Position numbers and translations under genes: made by a program. Positions 54,536 through 64,000 of a stretch of 64,000 nucleotides of DNA are shown here, one piece after another. The notes below the pieces were generated by a model. It had not been told where the DNA came from. It searched no databases and saw only the letters and a program-made list of their open reading frames with translations. This DNA is from Eunapius fragilis (taxonomy: Eukaryota > Porifera > Demospongiae > Spongillida > Spongillidae): positions 4,455,237 to 4,519,236 of the forward strand of contig OY811982.1 of the NCBI GenBank assembly GCA_963681505.1, in the 5' to 3' direction. Positions within the stretch are counted from its first letter, which is position 1. Every line of letters starts with the position of its first letter.

Positions 54536-55994
54536 CTTTTTTCCATAGCAACGGGATTAATTACGCCCTTAGAAAGGAAGTTATTCATGACAAAAACTTT
54601 CCTTCTGCAACACAATACAAACCCGTACCCGTTGAGTTGAGCATCATGAACCTTATGAAAGCTTTCTGGATATGCTTTCAGTACTTATAATGATAGCCAA
54701 TACCATAACACATCCACATCTATATAACTCTCAAGAGATTGAGAATTCGTCTTGAGATTGAAAAAAGTTAATGGGCAGGCTTCATCAATACAACGATTTG
54801 AAACCTGGTATTGTTTGTCGTCAAAAAGGATAGTTTACTCCCCAGCAAAACATCAGCAACGTGACTTGGACGTTTATCAAGCGTATGAAATTCAGGTTTA
54901 TTGAAGTAATATTGATTCTTTCATAATCGATGCTATATGAAAGCTTTATGTTTAGTATAGTAAATTGGATCAGTCGAAGAAAAGCATAGAACTGCTTATC
55001 ATCTAGATCTTTTTTTAACATGAAAGAAAAGTCTTCTAATCCTGCATCAATACATAACATATGAAATATGAAGAGGACTAACCATTATTAAGTGCACAAA
55101 CCAACACATTTTTGCAGGCACACACACACACACACACATACACTCACACGGGGTCTCAATATGTACATGTAGTTCTGGTAGCCCAGCTCCATCAATCGTC
55201 AAATCCTGTCCCGCTTCTCCACTTATGAGATAATATGTGCCTGCAGAGTTACTTAAAGAGATCCATAACTATGCTATTTATTGATTCCATTTAATCCTAA
55301 ATGAAGTCACGTTTTCAGAAATTAATAGGCTACCTTTAACTTCTATATTCTGTCACTAATTCCTGAAATAGCAATTGACAAAGAAACTTTAGCAGCAAAA
55401 TTTTCAATTTACCAAGATGTCATTCCCTCCTTTTCGGCCTTGACCTCTGAAATAGATCAAATGGACATTTTATTGGAGACACAAGTTTGCATCTGGAAAA
55501 GTCACTCTTCCTGACAATCTAATCAACTGCTCCCGCATGCTGATCAAGATGTATTCCAAATATTCATTAATTATATTGAAAATACTCCAGCATCTGGTCA
55601 TATAAAATCGATCACAATCATGCCATGGCAGATCGAATTACATTTCATTGCTCCAACTCAGGGGGAGATCCAGGAATTTTGGAAGATGGAGCCCCAATGA
55701 TTAAAAGTTGCAATTAAGTGAGAAATCGGCGTGGTTTACCGAAAGTGCAGCTACCGAAGTATATACGTTCATAATGCAATTTAAGACGCTACAGTGCAAC
55801 TATGAATATATAATTGACGAACAAAAGGTGGGGCAACTAAATTGACAAAGCAATATACAACAACTTCAATTAATAACGTGATTTATAAACTGCAGAATAA
55901 CGTTGATGAAGTATTAAATTTGATTGGCATTTTACTAGTTTTTTTGAATTATAACAATATTACAACATTACTGCAATGACACACACAAACAACG
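54536..55994. other. No recognised gene
   Basis: AT-rich. A short (CA)n lies at 55120-55140. The last few hundred bases may include the 3' untranslated part of the LINE copy that follows on the minus strand. Confidence 0.4.
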
Positions 55995-57163
55995 TCAAGT
56001 CACTAGATCGGGTGCTCCCTTGATGGCTCTGGCAATGGATCTAGCCAAAGTGATATTCAACCTGCCGTAAATGTCTGCCAAGATGGAAGGTTTGGGAGAG
56101 GACATGCTGATGGCAAGGTGGGATGCCAACCTAGAGAAAGTGAGGTGAGCCTCCTTACCCCAGTTGCAGAAGGTCTCCACCGCTAAGGGAATGCAAGTCC
56201 ACCCCAATTCCTGACATTTGGGGCCATTGCTGAGTAGCTTACGGGTCTCCACTGCTGTAGAAGCTGCACCAGACATTCGACATGAATCCCTCAGTATGGC
56301 TGGGCAGAGAGGTGACGTTACTGTGACGTCAAACGCTGCAGGCTTTCCTCTGTCCCACCCTGCAATGAGCACATCAGCAGGTCTGGTGTGGTTGTGGTCC
56401 CTGGTAAGACCATGGCCCTTCTCCACGGTCACACTTAGATGAGCTCGCCGACAGAAATCAACAATGACATCACGCAAGTGATTATGCCTAACCACCACAT
56501 CTCCCCCATGCCTGCATGTTGCAGCATGGTGACCCAGGGGATCAAGGGCAACCTCTGGGCAAAAGGGACACACAGATCTACCAACACCCACACCTAGCCA
56601 CCACCACATTGAGATCTGGAACTCATTGGGCTCCATATGTAAACCTAAGCCCTTGGAAGGGACCACTGACAGCCATGAAGGTGAATGAGGGGCTGATATA
56701 GACAGCAGTCGGGCCTTGTTGGCTGGGGAGGATGCTTCTAATAAAGATTTGAATTGCTCCTCATCAATCTTGCTGGAAAGCTCTCTCTGAGGAATGGGAG
56801 AAGCAAGGACAGACTCAACCGTGATTGCGTTATGAGAGGCGACTTTGGAGTTATAGGCCGTAACTGCCTGCTGAAGATGGAGATTGTGCAATTTGCCCAG
56901 GCCTGATGAAGAAAGTGAGGAAATGAAGGCAGCAGCAGCATGGCATGAGAGAGAACGAAGGCCTAAGCCCCCGAACCTCAACTAAGCTGAGCCTGTTTCC
57001 AGGCTGTATCTGAGACTTCAATAGCTGAGCTGAGCACAAAGCACTGCCTCACATCTTCATCAAACAACACTAGTGCATCAGAAGCCAAACTAGGAGGAGT
57101 GACCCCGGTTAGGTGGACCATTTTGCAAAACCCTCCACACATGCGCAGTAATGTGAATGCCAC
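55995..57163 (-). pseudogene. 5'-truncated LINE, C-terminal part with zinc knuckle and REL-type endonuclease motifs
   Basis: The minus-strand frame from 57163 (LLRMCGGFCKMVHLTG to DTAWKQAQLS) continues, after a 1-base deletion near 56983, as LRFGGLGLRSLSCHAAAAF down to a stop at 55995. A CPFC-x9-H-x4-C zinc knuckle is followed by RHNHLRD, a conserved Glu (VTVEKG), RPADVL and an Asp in AAFDVTV. This matches the C-terminal knuckle plus restriction-like (PD-(D/E)XK) endonuclease of R2-type LINEs. The end reads IYGRLNITLARSIARAI. The polymerase domain is missing upstream, as after incomplete reverse transcription. It is the youngest of the LINE pieces here, with only one frameshift seen. It is not autonomous. 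Confidence 0.8.
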
Positions 57164-58019
57164 CTGGAGATTACTAGTTAATATTCAAAACAACAAATCA
57201 AACTTGAAAAAGCTATATGACTACAACATTTTAAATTAACTTTGGTTTTAATAACTACATAATCCAGTATCAAATCAAAAAGTGTTTTGTACTTCATTTT
57301 ATACTGGAATAATTTATAATGGTTATTAAAAATATTTACCACACAACAGTTTTAACCTTAATAACTTTAAAAGCAAATGGTTTTAAATGTTAATAAAACC
57401 TAATAACAATCAGTACTGTTCCACCGCATATCCAGATCTTGTGTTACTTATTAGTAGTTAATAAATTATCGTACACTGCAATCTTGAATAACTTTGTTAA
57501 TAGAGGGCTTTGAATATTTTGATTTATGAGGGTTTTGATACAGTTACTTAACTGCTTATTCTAATTGGATTATTTGTATTTGCCGAACTGCTGCAACATA
57601 TGTTAAAGAAATCAAGCAGTTAATTAATTTCAATTCCGAGCTATAGACCGTTGTGTTCTTTCGCAAACACCCTGTATCAGGACATAAGTTTGACCAAGGG
57701 TACCAAGGGTAATACTAAAATAATCCCTCTTACCAAATATGCTTCATCACTTTGTCATGTTTCAAAACTGGCCTGGATCATGTTCTGCATGGAAAAACCA
57801 ATCATTCACTCAGTTCTTTCATTGTGAAAAACACATCAAAGTATCTGTGATAGCTGAATATAACAATCTCAAACAGCATCAAAGCCACAGTATGAAACCA
57901 AATAATTATTCACCAGATCTCTACATCTGTAAGTTAAGTATGCATCAACAATTAAAATACCAAAGATGGTCCCAAATGGTTTGTGCCACCAAGCAGTTTC
58001 TCTACAAGGAGCACACAAT
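57164..58019. other. No recognised gene
   Basis: AT-rich, non-coding by inspection. Confidence 0.4.
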
Positions 58020-58507
58020 CTAAGTAGCAAACTGTGATCTAGACCTTGCTTTTTGTTTAGCTTCACTTCCCTCCAATTCAAGTTGCAGGAGAATTCTTGA
58101 CATTGCATGCACTGCTGACTTCAGCTCTTTTCTAATATGAGGACACCATTTGTTTTGTACTTACCACCACTTCCCTTCCAGGTACTGATACACTCATCCA
58201 AACAATTGCGTGGCCCAGTTTAACATGTTTCACTCGGTGCTCACTGAAAGTTGTAATGAAAGACCATAGATCCTGTGTGTGGGAATTATTGAATTAGTAC
58301 CAAATTTATTATATGTACCTTCATAGGTCGTGGTTCTGGTTCTTGGGCCAGTTAAAGACATGAATTGATATAGATCTGTGAATCGTGACAGTTTCATATC
58401 AATGCGACCCTCATAGTTATCCGTAGTGGATACCTTTCTGACATAACTCTCTGATTTCCAGTATGTTAAAAGTGGTCCCTCTTCTTGGTTCAACAGCCAT
58501 TGCCAAT
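58020..58507 (-). CDS. Probable exons of an unidentified gene, 3' end
   Basis: Minus-strand blocks with splice borders. 58507-58318 runs from GGTATCAG to GAAG/GTACAT and reads WLLNQEEGPLLTYWKSE in one frame. 58257-58150 runs from CACACAG to GTGGTG/GTAAGT and reads DLWSFITTFSEHRVKH then VWMSVSVPGREVV. 58131-58020 or shorter, after CATATTAG, ends in a stop in either of two frames. The last two blocks are phase-compatible if the third reads KRAEVSSACNVKN-. The first block is not compatible with the second, so one border or frame is wrong. I do not recognise the product. It lies 3' of the gene ending at 60205 and could be a separate gene. Confidence 0.4.
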
Positions 58508-58530
58508 CTGATACCAAGCCAGTTTATAAG

Positions 58531-58872
58531 ACTATCTTACCATTGAGGTGTTAATAAAGCAACCTAGTGCAGTAACATACAGTATGCATAAGTGAAAGCA
58601 GTGATGAGTCCTCTTTCTCTTATCAGTGCCTCCTTATCTACACATACATTATTATGGTTTTACGATGCGATTAGAAAGATGGTTCCCTCCCATACATCTC
58701 TATGGGAAAAATGACTATCTTACAATCAAGGTGTTAATAAAGCAACCTAGTGGAGTAATATACTGTATGCATGAGAGATACCAGTGAGGTGTCCTCTTTC
58801 TCTATTTAGCACCTCCTCATCTACACATACATTATTATGGCTTTACGATGCGATTAGAAAGATGTTCCCTTC
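58531..58872. repeat. Tandem duplication of about 180 bp
   Basis: 58531-58696 and 58714-58872 are about 85% identical by eye (GTGTTAATAAAGCAACCTAG and ACGATGCGATTAGAAAGATG occur in both). Confidence 0.85.
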
Positions 58873-60204
58873 TCCCTCTGCGAAGGTGCTTTCTTTTTAG
58901 CTAGCAGGTTAATGTTTGGTATGATCCAAAATAGATGTAATTAAGTCCATAGGAAACAAATACTACTCCACACTCTTCTCAGCAACAGAAGTCCCCCACT
59001 TGCACTTCAGTTCAGTAATTCCTGTGTGTCATTTCCTGCAGGGTCAACAGTAAGGCAATTTCTACTCAATCTCTGTCATGAGCATTCCAATAGTATGCTT
59101 ATTCCCCCTCAAGATAGCCTTCTTCTCTTTGCATACTGTATCCCGTTTCTTCCTCTACTAGCTTGTGACATCATCTGTATCACTGTCAGGACTTTCTTCA
59201 TGTTTCTTGCACGGAGGCTTTGCTGGCATATCACCAGCTCTGCTTTTGCCTCGAGCCGATTCAATGCCAGTATCTCCTGTGTCCCATTGTATGGTGAATT
59301 TTCTCTCCTTAGTAATCCTTGTAACAATCCTTACATGCCCTTTCATCCCCAACTTTGATGGTAATGCGATACAAAGCCAAAACAGTGAAAAGATTAACGA
59401 CTAATTAGATAACGCTATGTAGACGTAAGTATATGCAAATAACCCGCCAAAGCACCAATACAATGCAAATTTAAGCTGGTACTAGCGGTCAACAATTATC
59501 CTTAATCCAGATTTCTATCCTAAATTAAGGATAATTAATCAATCCTAATTATAGTTATAAATGGTGTCACTTAATTAAAACTATGTATACCAAATCAATC
59601 AAAATCTGTGGTGTATAGCATGACCCTGTCTTGTTTGTGGATCATTCCATATCAATGCATCAATACCTCACCTTTGCAATTTTGATTGACATTTATCATA
59701 TATGCTCGTCTTCATATCAGTTGGAATTATCCATTTTGTATGTTAATACTCTTAATAACCGGTTAACGGGTATGCAGTGATGAATAATTGATTAGTTTGC
59801 TTAGAAATTGTCATTTTGAACCATTTTTTGTTTAATCCTTTCCCACCACAATGGAAAAATGTATAACCATATTAGCCTCATAATGCAGAAATGATGAATG
59901 GCCATCATAAATTAAGCAACAAAATGTAGGATAACTTAAACGAGAAAAGCATGCGAATTGTACCGACCTGACCCCCTAATGTGACGTCAGTGGTAAATGG
60001 ACTATAAATATGACCACACTTCTGTAACTACGTAGTTACATGTACAGCGAAGTGTTTATGAAAAATACGAGTTCCATGATGACACAATACAGAAAAAAAA
60101 AGAAAAGAATGATAGTCGAGAAATAAAGTAAACTAGTGTCTACATACAACCACACCCACTGCTATTGCCTCCTCCTGTTGCTGTTGTTGCTGTTGTTATT
60201 ACTG
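58873..60204. other. Mostly unassigned; one possible minus-strand exon
   Basis: 59352-59158 (minus) reads GHVRIVTRITKERKFTIQWD then SPDSDTDDVTS-stop, which looks protein-like but lacks confirmed splice sites. A plus-strand acceptor-like TTTCCTGCAG ends at 59041. The rest (59400-60200) is AT-rich and shows nothing. Confidence 0.3.
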
Positions 60205-63200
60205 TCACAAATCTGACATTTTTAATCTCTTCGAAACCAAGTTACCTCCAACAGCTGGCCGCTTACTGCCTGGGTTTGAAGACGACCCACTTTCAGGAGA
60301 TGACAGCACTGGTGCTAGTTCCACTGCCACATTCATTCCTAAATGGTCAGATATACCATAATTTAATGGTATGAAAAATACAAAAGTATAACCTAACTCA
60401 TTGTGTAAAAAATTAACTAGTAGGACGTGCACAAACATACATGTATTATGTCTTACTAAAGAATAGGGTGCACGTATAGACTATATTGAGGAATTCAAAG
60501 ACTAGCTCTTCTTACAATGGACAAAATCATCAACTGTCGGGTATTTAGATGTACATGTAAACATTACCATTACTGAGAGGGAGTTTGCATATAGCAAAAC
60601 CTTCCACAAGTCACAGTACACAAATCAGTTTGCAATGTAAGAAAAAGCAACACAACTAACTATCTATTGTTCATTCCATTTTGAATTATAAATATAAACA
60701 TTATAAGTTTTCCCTAATTGCTAACACCTGGTGCGGTTATTATTTTCAGTTCAGGCTGCAAATCTATTACAAATGGCATTTAAGAATGCAGGCTTTAAGC
60801 CAATATTCTCATGTACCATTATACCCACAACCAGCCAGTTACACAACCAATAAAAAGCTACTGAAATAGGCATTAATGTATATGAACATTTAGAAATTTT
60901 GACCTAAATGCCTTGCTGTCAATGAAACAATGTTCACCCACATAAATAAATGTTAAAATGTTTATACCCTCAACAGTAAATCAATGACATCTATAAAATG
61001 GCAGCCTTGACATTTGGTTTTGCAGCATATCAGACCATGTGAGCAACCCTCCCCCAACGGATAAAATGGCTCATTAAAAATGTGTGCATCTCTGTTAGAG
61101 TGAATATCTCCCCAAACTTGTTCAAGATTTCAGGAAATAAAACTGTATCTGTACATGAATACGCATGAGGAAGCACTTGCAATTAAGAAGATATGGATGT
61201 TTAAAAATGAGCCTTTTTCTTTTATCATTGGGAGCAGAGGGCAATTTTTTTTCCAACCAGCAAAGGAACAATTTGCATTAAAGTACTTCACTTTCTCCTC
61301 ACCTGGTTCACCAACACATCGAGGCGATGTAGTCAACGACGTTGCTTGTGTTGCAGAAATGTCAGCATCAAGCTGTGGGGTTCCATCTCCCTCCTCACAA
61401 CCACTGTCTGAAGTATGAACCAGAGATGACGACAAGTTTAGTAGTGAGTGCACTTGTGCTAACAACTCGGGAGACAGCTGCTGTGTACCAGCCGAGTGTT
61501 GCAACGCAACTAGTTGGGCATGAAGGTCACGAGCTGCTTTTTGGGAGAGCACATTTGGCACAGATGCTGGCTGCGAACCACCACCACTAGTTGAAGTTGC
61601 TGTTGCTATAGTAACAGAGGAGGTGGGCGTGGCCACCGAGTGAGATACTGGTGATGGATGGATAGCTTTGCTAGGAACAGGATGACTACTGATCTGTGGC
61701 TTAATAGGTGCTGCTGGAGGTTGCTGCTGATGTACAACAGGAACAGTTCCTCGTGGAACAGTAGTTGCAGTAACTATCCCGCGTGGAACAGGTGCAGCCG
61801 CAACTGACGCTGCATTATTGTATAAAGGTACATACAACAAATCTGCTCACAGAATTGTCCAAAAAAATTCTGCATATCTTTTTTTCTAAGTCAGACATTG
61901 TTCATGATTATGTAATGAGCATACATTTAGCTATACCCCACCCAATAATACACGTAACGAGCATAATATGGCTCAACGCAAATATGATAACCACTCGCAT
62001 TCACACTTGTCCAACTTTTACTGTAACTTAGCAACACATGTTTACACATGTTGAATGTTACAACTGCTTGTATACATGTAGTATCATTACTATCCCCTTG
62101 GACAGAAATTGCAATGATTGATACAGTGGGCAGTTCATAATGCATGCCCGATGGATTAATTTAATAACTAACTTAATGCTACTCTGAAACGCTGTTCATA
62201 TATTGGCAATTAAAACAGGGACACATATTCATAGCTTACCTGGTGGTCTAATTGGTGAAGCAAGCACCTTTGCTGCCAGTGACTTGACATTAGCAGGAAA
62301 TGCAGCTCCAGGTGGAAGATTTTTAGAAAGTGCTGTGAGAAGAGTCTGAGCTGTTTTAAGGTTGCTGGCAAGTAGATTCATGGAGTTGGGAATAGCAGAG
62401 GCGCTGTCTAGTGACCAAGTACAGGAAGTGTAAAATGGTACAGTACAATTTAACAGATTTATGGTGCACAAAATGACCAGCCTTTTATGTTGCAATCTTC
62501 CCTAACTAAAGATATGTTGTTTACATGGCTTTTTCAGTTTAGCACTGTTTACACCCTTAGCAATTCCCCCCCCCCCCCCCCCCCATAATTTGTTTGTCAA
62601 CTAAAGGCAGCTCAGCCCGATACCTGAAAGATACGGGGTACTCACCACTCATGCAATATGTGCTGAAACCAACGTCTTGCAGCACAAATATCATGTACCT
62701 TTGACAGTTCTGTTTTCAGTGTTGTTAGCAGCGGGGGCACTTCCATTAGGCTTATTTGCCGTGGAGAGCAAAGCTGCTGCAATTGACGAAGTGATTTCTG
62801 ATGTCTTGCCATGTTCTTTTCCCCCAACACCACTGTCGACTCTGTTTGACTGCATTTTAAAACAGCTAGTAATGCTCCAAATAGACATCGAAGTGGCACA
62901 AAACATACAACCTGTACCATTCATAACAGACAGACCTGAACAGCATTGTTGTTCTTTTGAAATTGAACCTGATGATTCTGCCTCTGTTTTTCTTTCACCC
63001 TTTCAGCTACAACCATCAATAATTCTTCAACATTGTCAACTGTACCCATGGACTTTGCTCTTTCCAATGCTTGTACTGCAAACACAATCAAACATATACT
63101 GATCAGTATGACACTCTCCTTCCACGAAAAAAGGCAATGAATGTATATATTCATAACTCCTACATCATTTTGAAATTCACTGTTATGGAGATATGCATGT

Positions 63201-63459
63201 AAAGACTAGAGCCATTTTTTCGACAGTAGTAGACATATATGTAGTTTAAATCCATGATCAATTCAAAAGAACCTTATATCACATATACTACATGGTACAT
63301 GTAAGTACACTTACCAGCATACAAATTTTAATATCAAAAAACACTGTAGCAATACCACGGTTGATTTATAATGTACTGCGTGTTATTATATGCAGGTCAA
63401 ATACACTGACCTTGCTCCTCCAGGATTTCATTCTTTTCCTTTAAATCATCAATTTCCTC
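60205..63459 (-). CDS. Unidentified coiled-coil, Ala/Ser/Pro/Gln-rich protein, last six exons seen
   Basis: Six minus-strand exons have canonical AG…GT borders and fully compatible phases: 63459-63411, 63075-62936, 62849-62699, 62407-62240, 61809-61303 and 60338-60205 (stop). They give 382 codons plus stop. The first exon (EEIDDLKEKNEILEEQ) is coiled coil. The second reads QALERAKSMGTVDNVEELLM then AERVKEKQRQ. Next come GKTSEITSSIAAALLS and a helical MNLLASNLKTAQTLLTALSK. The large fifth exon is Pro/Gln/Ser/Thr-rich with helix AARDLHAQLVALQHS and acidic GCEEGDGTPQLDAD. The last exon ends in basic GSKRPAVGG and SKRLKMSDL, a likely nuclear signal. Upstream exons lie outside or were not found. 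I do not recognise the family; a nuclear or transcription-linked role is inference only. Confidence 0.8.
62566..62584. repeat. Poly-C tract in an intron
   Basis: About 19 C between two exons of the 60205-63459 gene. Confidence 0.95.
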
Positions 63460-64000
63460 CTGCAGTGAAAGAGAATTATTCAATATCCTAATTTCTGGAT
63501 TGAAATTGTATCAAGTATGGATAAATGTAACATGTACATGTAAGTTAAGAGCAGAACATGTGCCTATGTTGAAAACCTTACCTGCATTAGATTATAGAAT
63601 ATTTAGGATTGTATCCAGCAAAATCACCCTTCTGAAGTTGTAATCTCATCATTATAAATTTTTTATGTTATATAAAATCAATATGCCTTTGCAGCCGTAC
63701 AAATGCTTTCCTTTCAAATCTACATCATGTGTTCCCCCACAATTTTCTCGATTGAAACTGATTTAGGTGCTGCAGATATTTCGGTGTTGTGAGTACAAAG
63801 TTCATCAACTCATGGGGTTACAATTCCACATTACATGCATTTCCAGGTACAAATGTTGTAAGCTCACCAAATTACTGCAGTATGTGTACAAGCTGCTCAG
63901 CTCAATTCAGGCCAATCAATGACTTAAGGGAACTCATTCAATGTATGGTAGGTGTGTGCCTACATCACTGGTGTGAATTGAGCAGAATACGAATTATATT
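63460..64000. other. Probable intron or upstream part of the minus-strand gene
   Basis: No further exon with convincing borders was found. Several TACATGTA-like motifs occur, for example 63531-63542. Confidence 0.4.

Noticed and set aside
62677-63102. 141-codon plus-strand frame as a gene
   Set aside because: Overlaps two minus-strand exons with exact splice phases; the plus frame shows no features.

Overview
The window is eukaryotic, repeat-rich, AT-rich DNA. The signs are introns with GT/AG borders, an alpha-carbonic anhydrase exon, BEL/Pao and Ty3/gypsy remnants, REL-type LINE fragments, hAT and Harbinger-like DNA transposons, many MITEs and long microsatellites. A marine invertebrate fits; a sponge is my best guess, from the style of the LINE and ZMYM1-like hAT proteins, but I cannot prove it from sequence alone. 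There are no prokaryotic operons, rRNA genes or CRISPR arrays.

Layout. (1) 1-18349 is one giant inverted repeat. The left arm (1-7578) is repeated in reverse complement as the right arm (9323-18349) around a 1.7 kb centre. The arms look about 99% identical, with scattered SNPs, 1-bp indels and a roughly 15-bp indel. The left arm reaches base 1 of the window, so the palindrome may continue outside. A 200-N gap in the left arm stands opposite 1635 bp of transposon-rich sequence in the right arm. No conserved gene is visible in the arms. (2) 18.3-24.6 kb holds decayed pieces of one LINE family and a TIR element. (3) 24646-30539 is bounded by about 150-bp terminal inverted repeats and contains MITEs and a broken Ty3/gypsy integrase. 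(4) 30.6-31.8 kb has two TIR elements sharing one TTA target, the first carrying a nested small hAT element. (5) 33.7-37.2 kb is a broken BEL/Pao retrotransposon 3' part, and 37269-40322 is a complete but frameshifted hAT element of ZMYM1 type. (6) 41.7-44.3 kb contains a nested-palindrome foldback element and a Harbinger-like element, with a Myb/SANT-like reading frame, inserted into a MITE. (7) 44.3-53.2 kb includes the alpha-carbonic anhydrase gene, the only clearly intact enzyme gene here, and more MITEs. (8) 53.9-54.4 kb is a (CCA)n/(TGG)n head-to-head microsatellite. (9) 56-57.2 kb is the best preserved LINE 3' fragment. (10) 58.0-63.5 kb on the minus strand holds host gene material. One gene end can be reconstructed exactly from six phase-compatible exons (60205-63459); it encodes a coiled-coil, low-complexity protein of unknown identity, possibly nuclear.

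Functionally this is two host loci (carbonic anhydrase and the unidentified coiled-coil protein) beside a transposon graveyard. The interest lies in the inverted-repeat structures at several scales and in the nested insertions, which leave readable target-site duplications.
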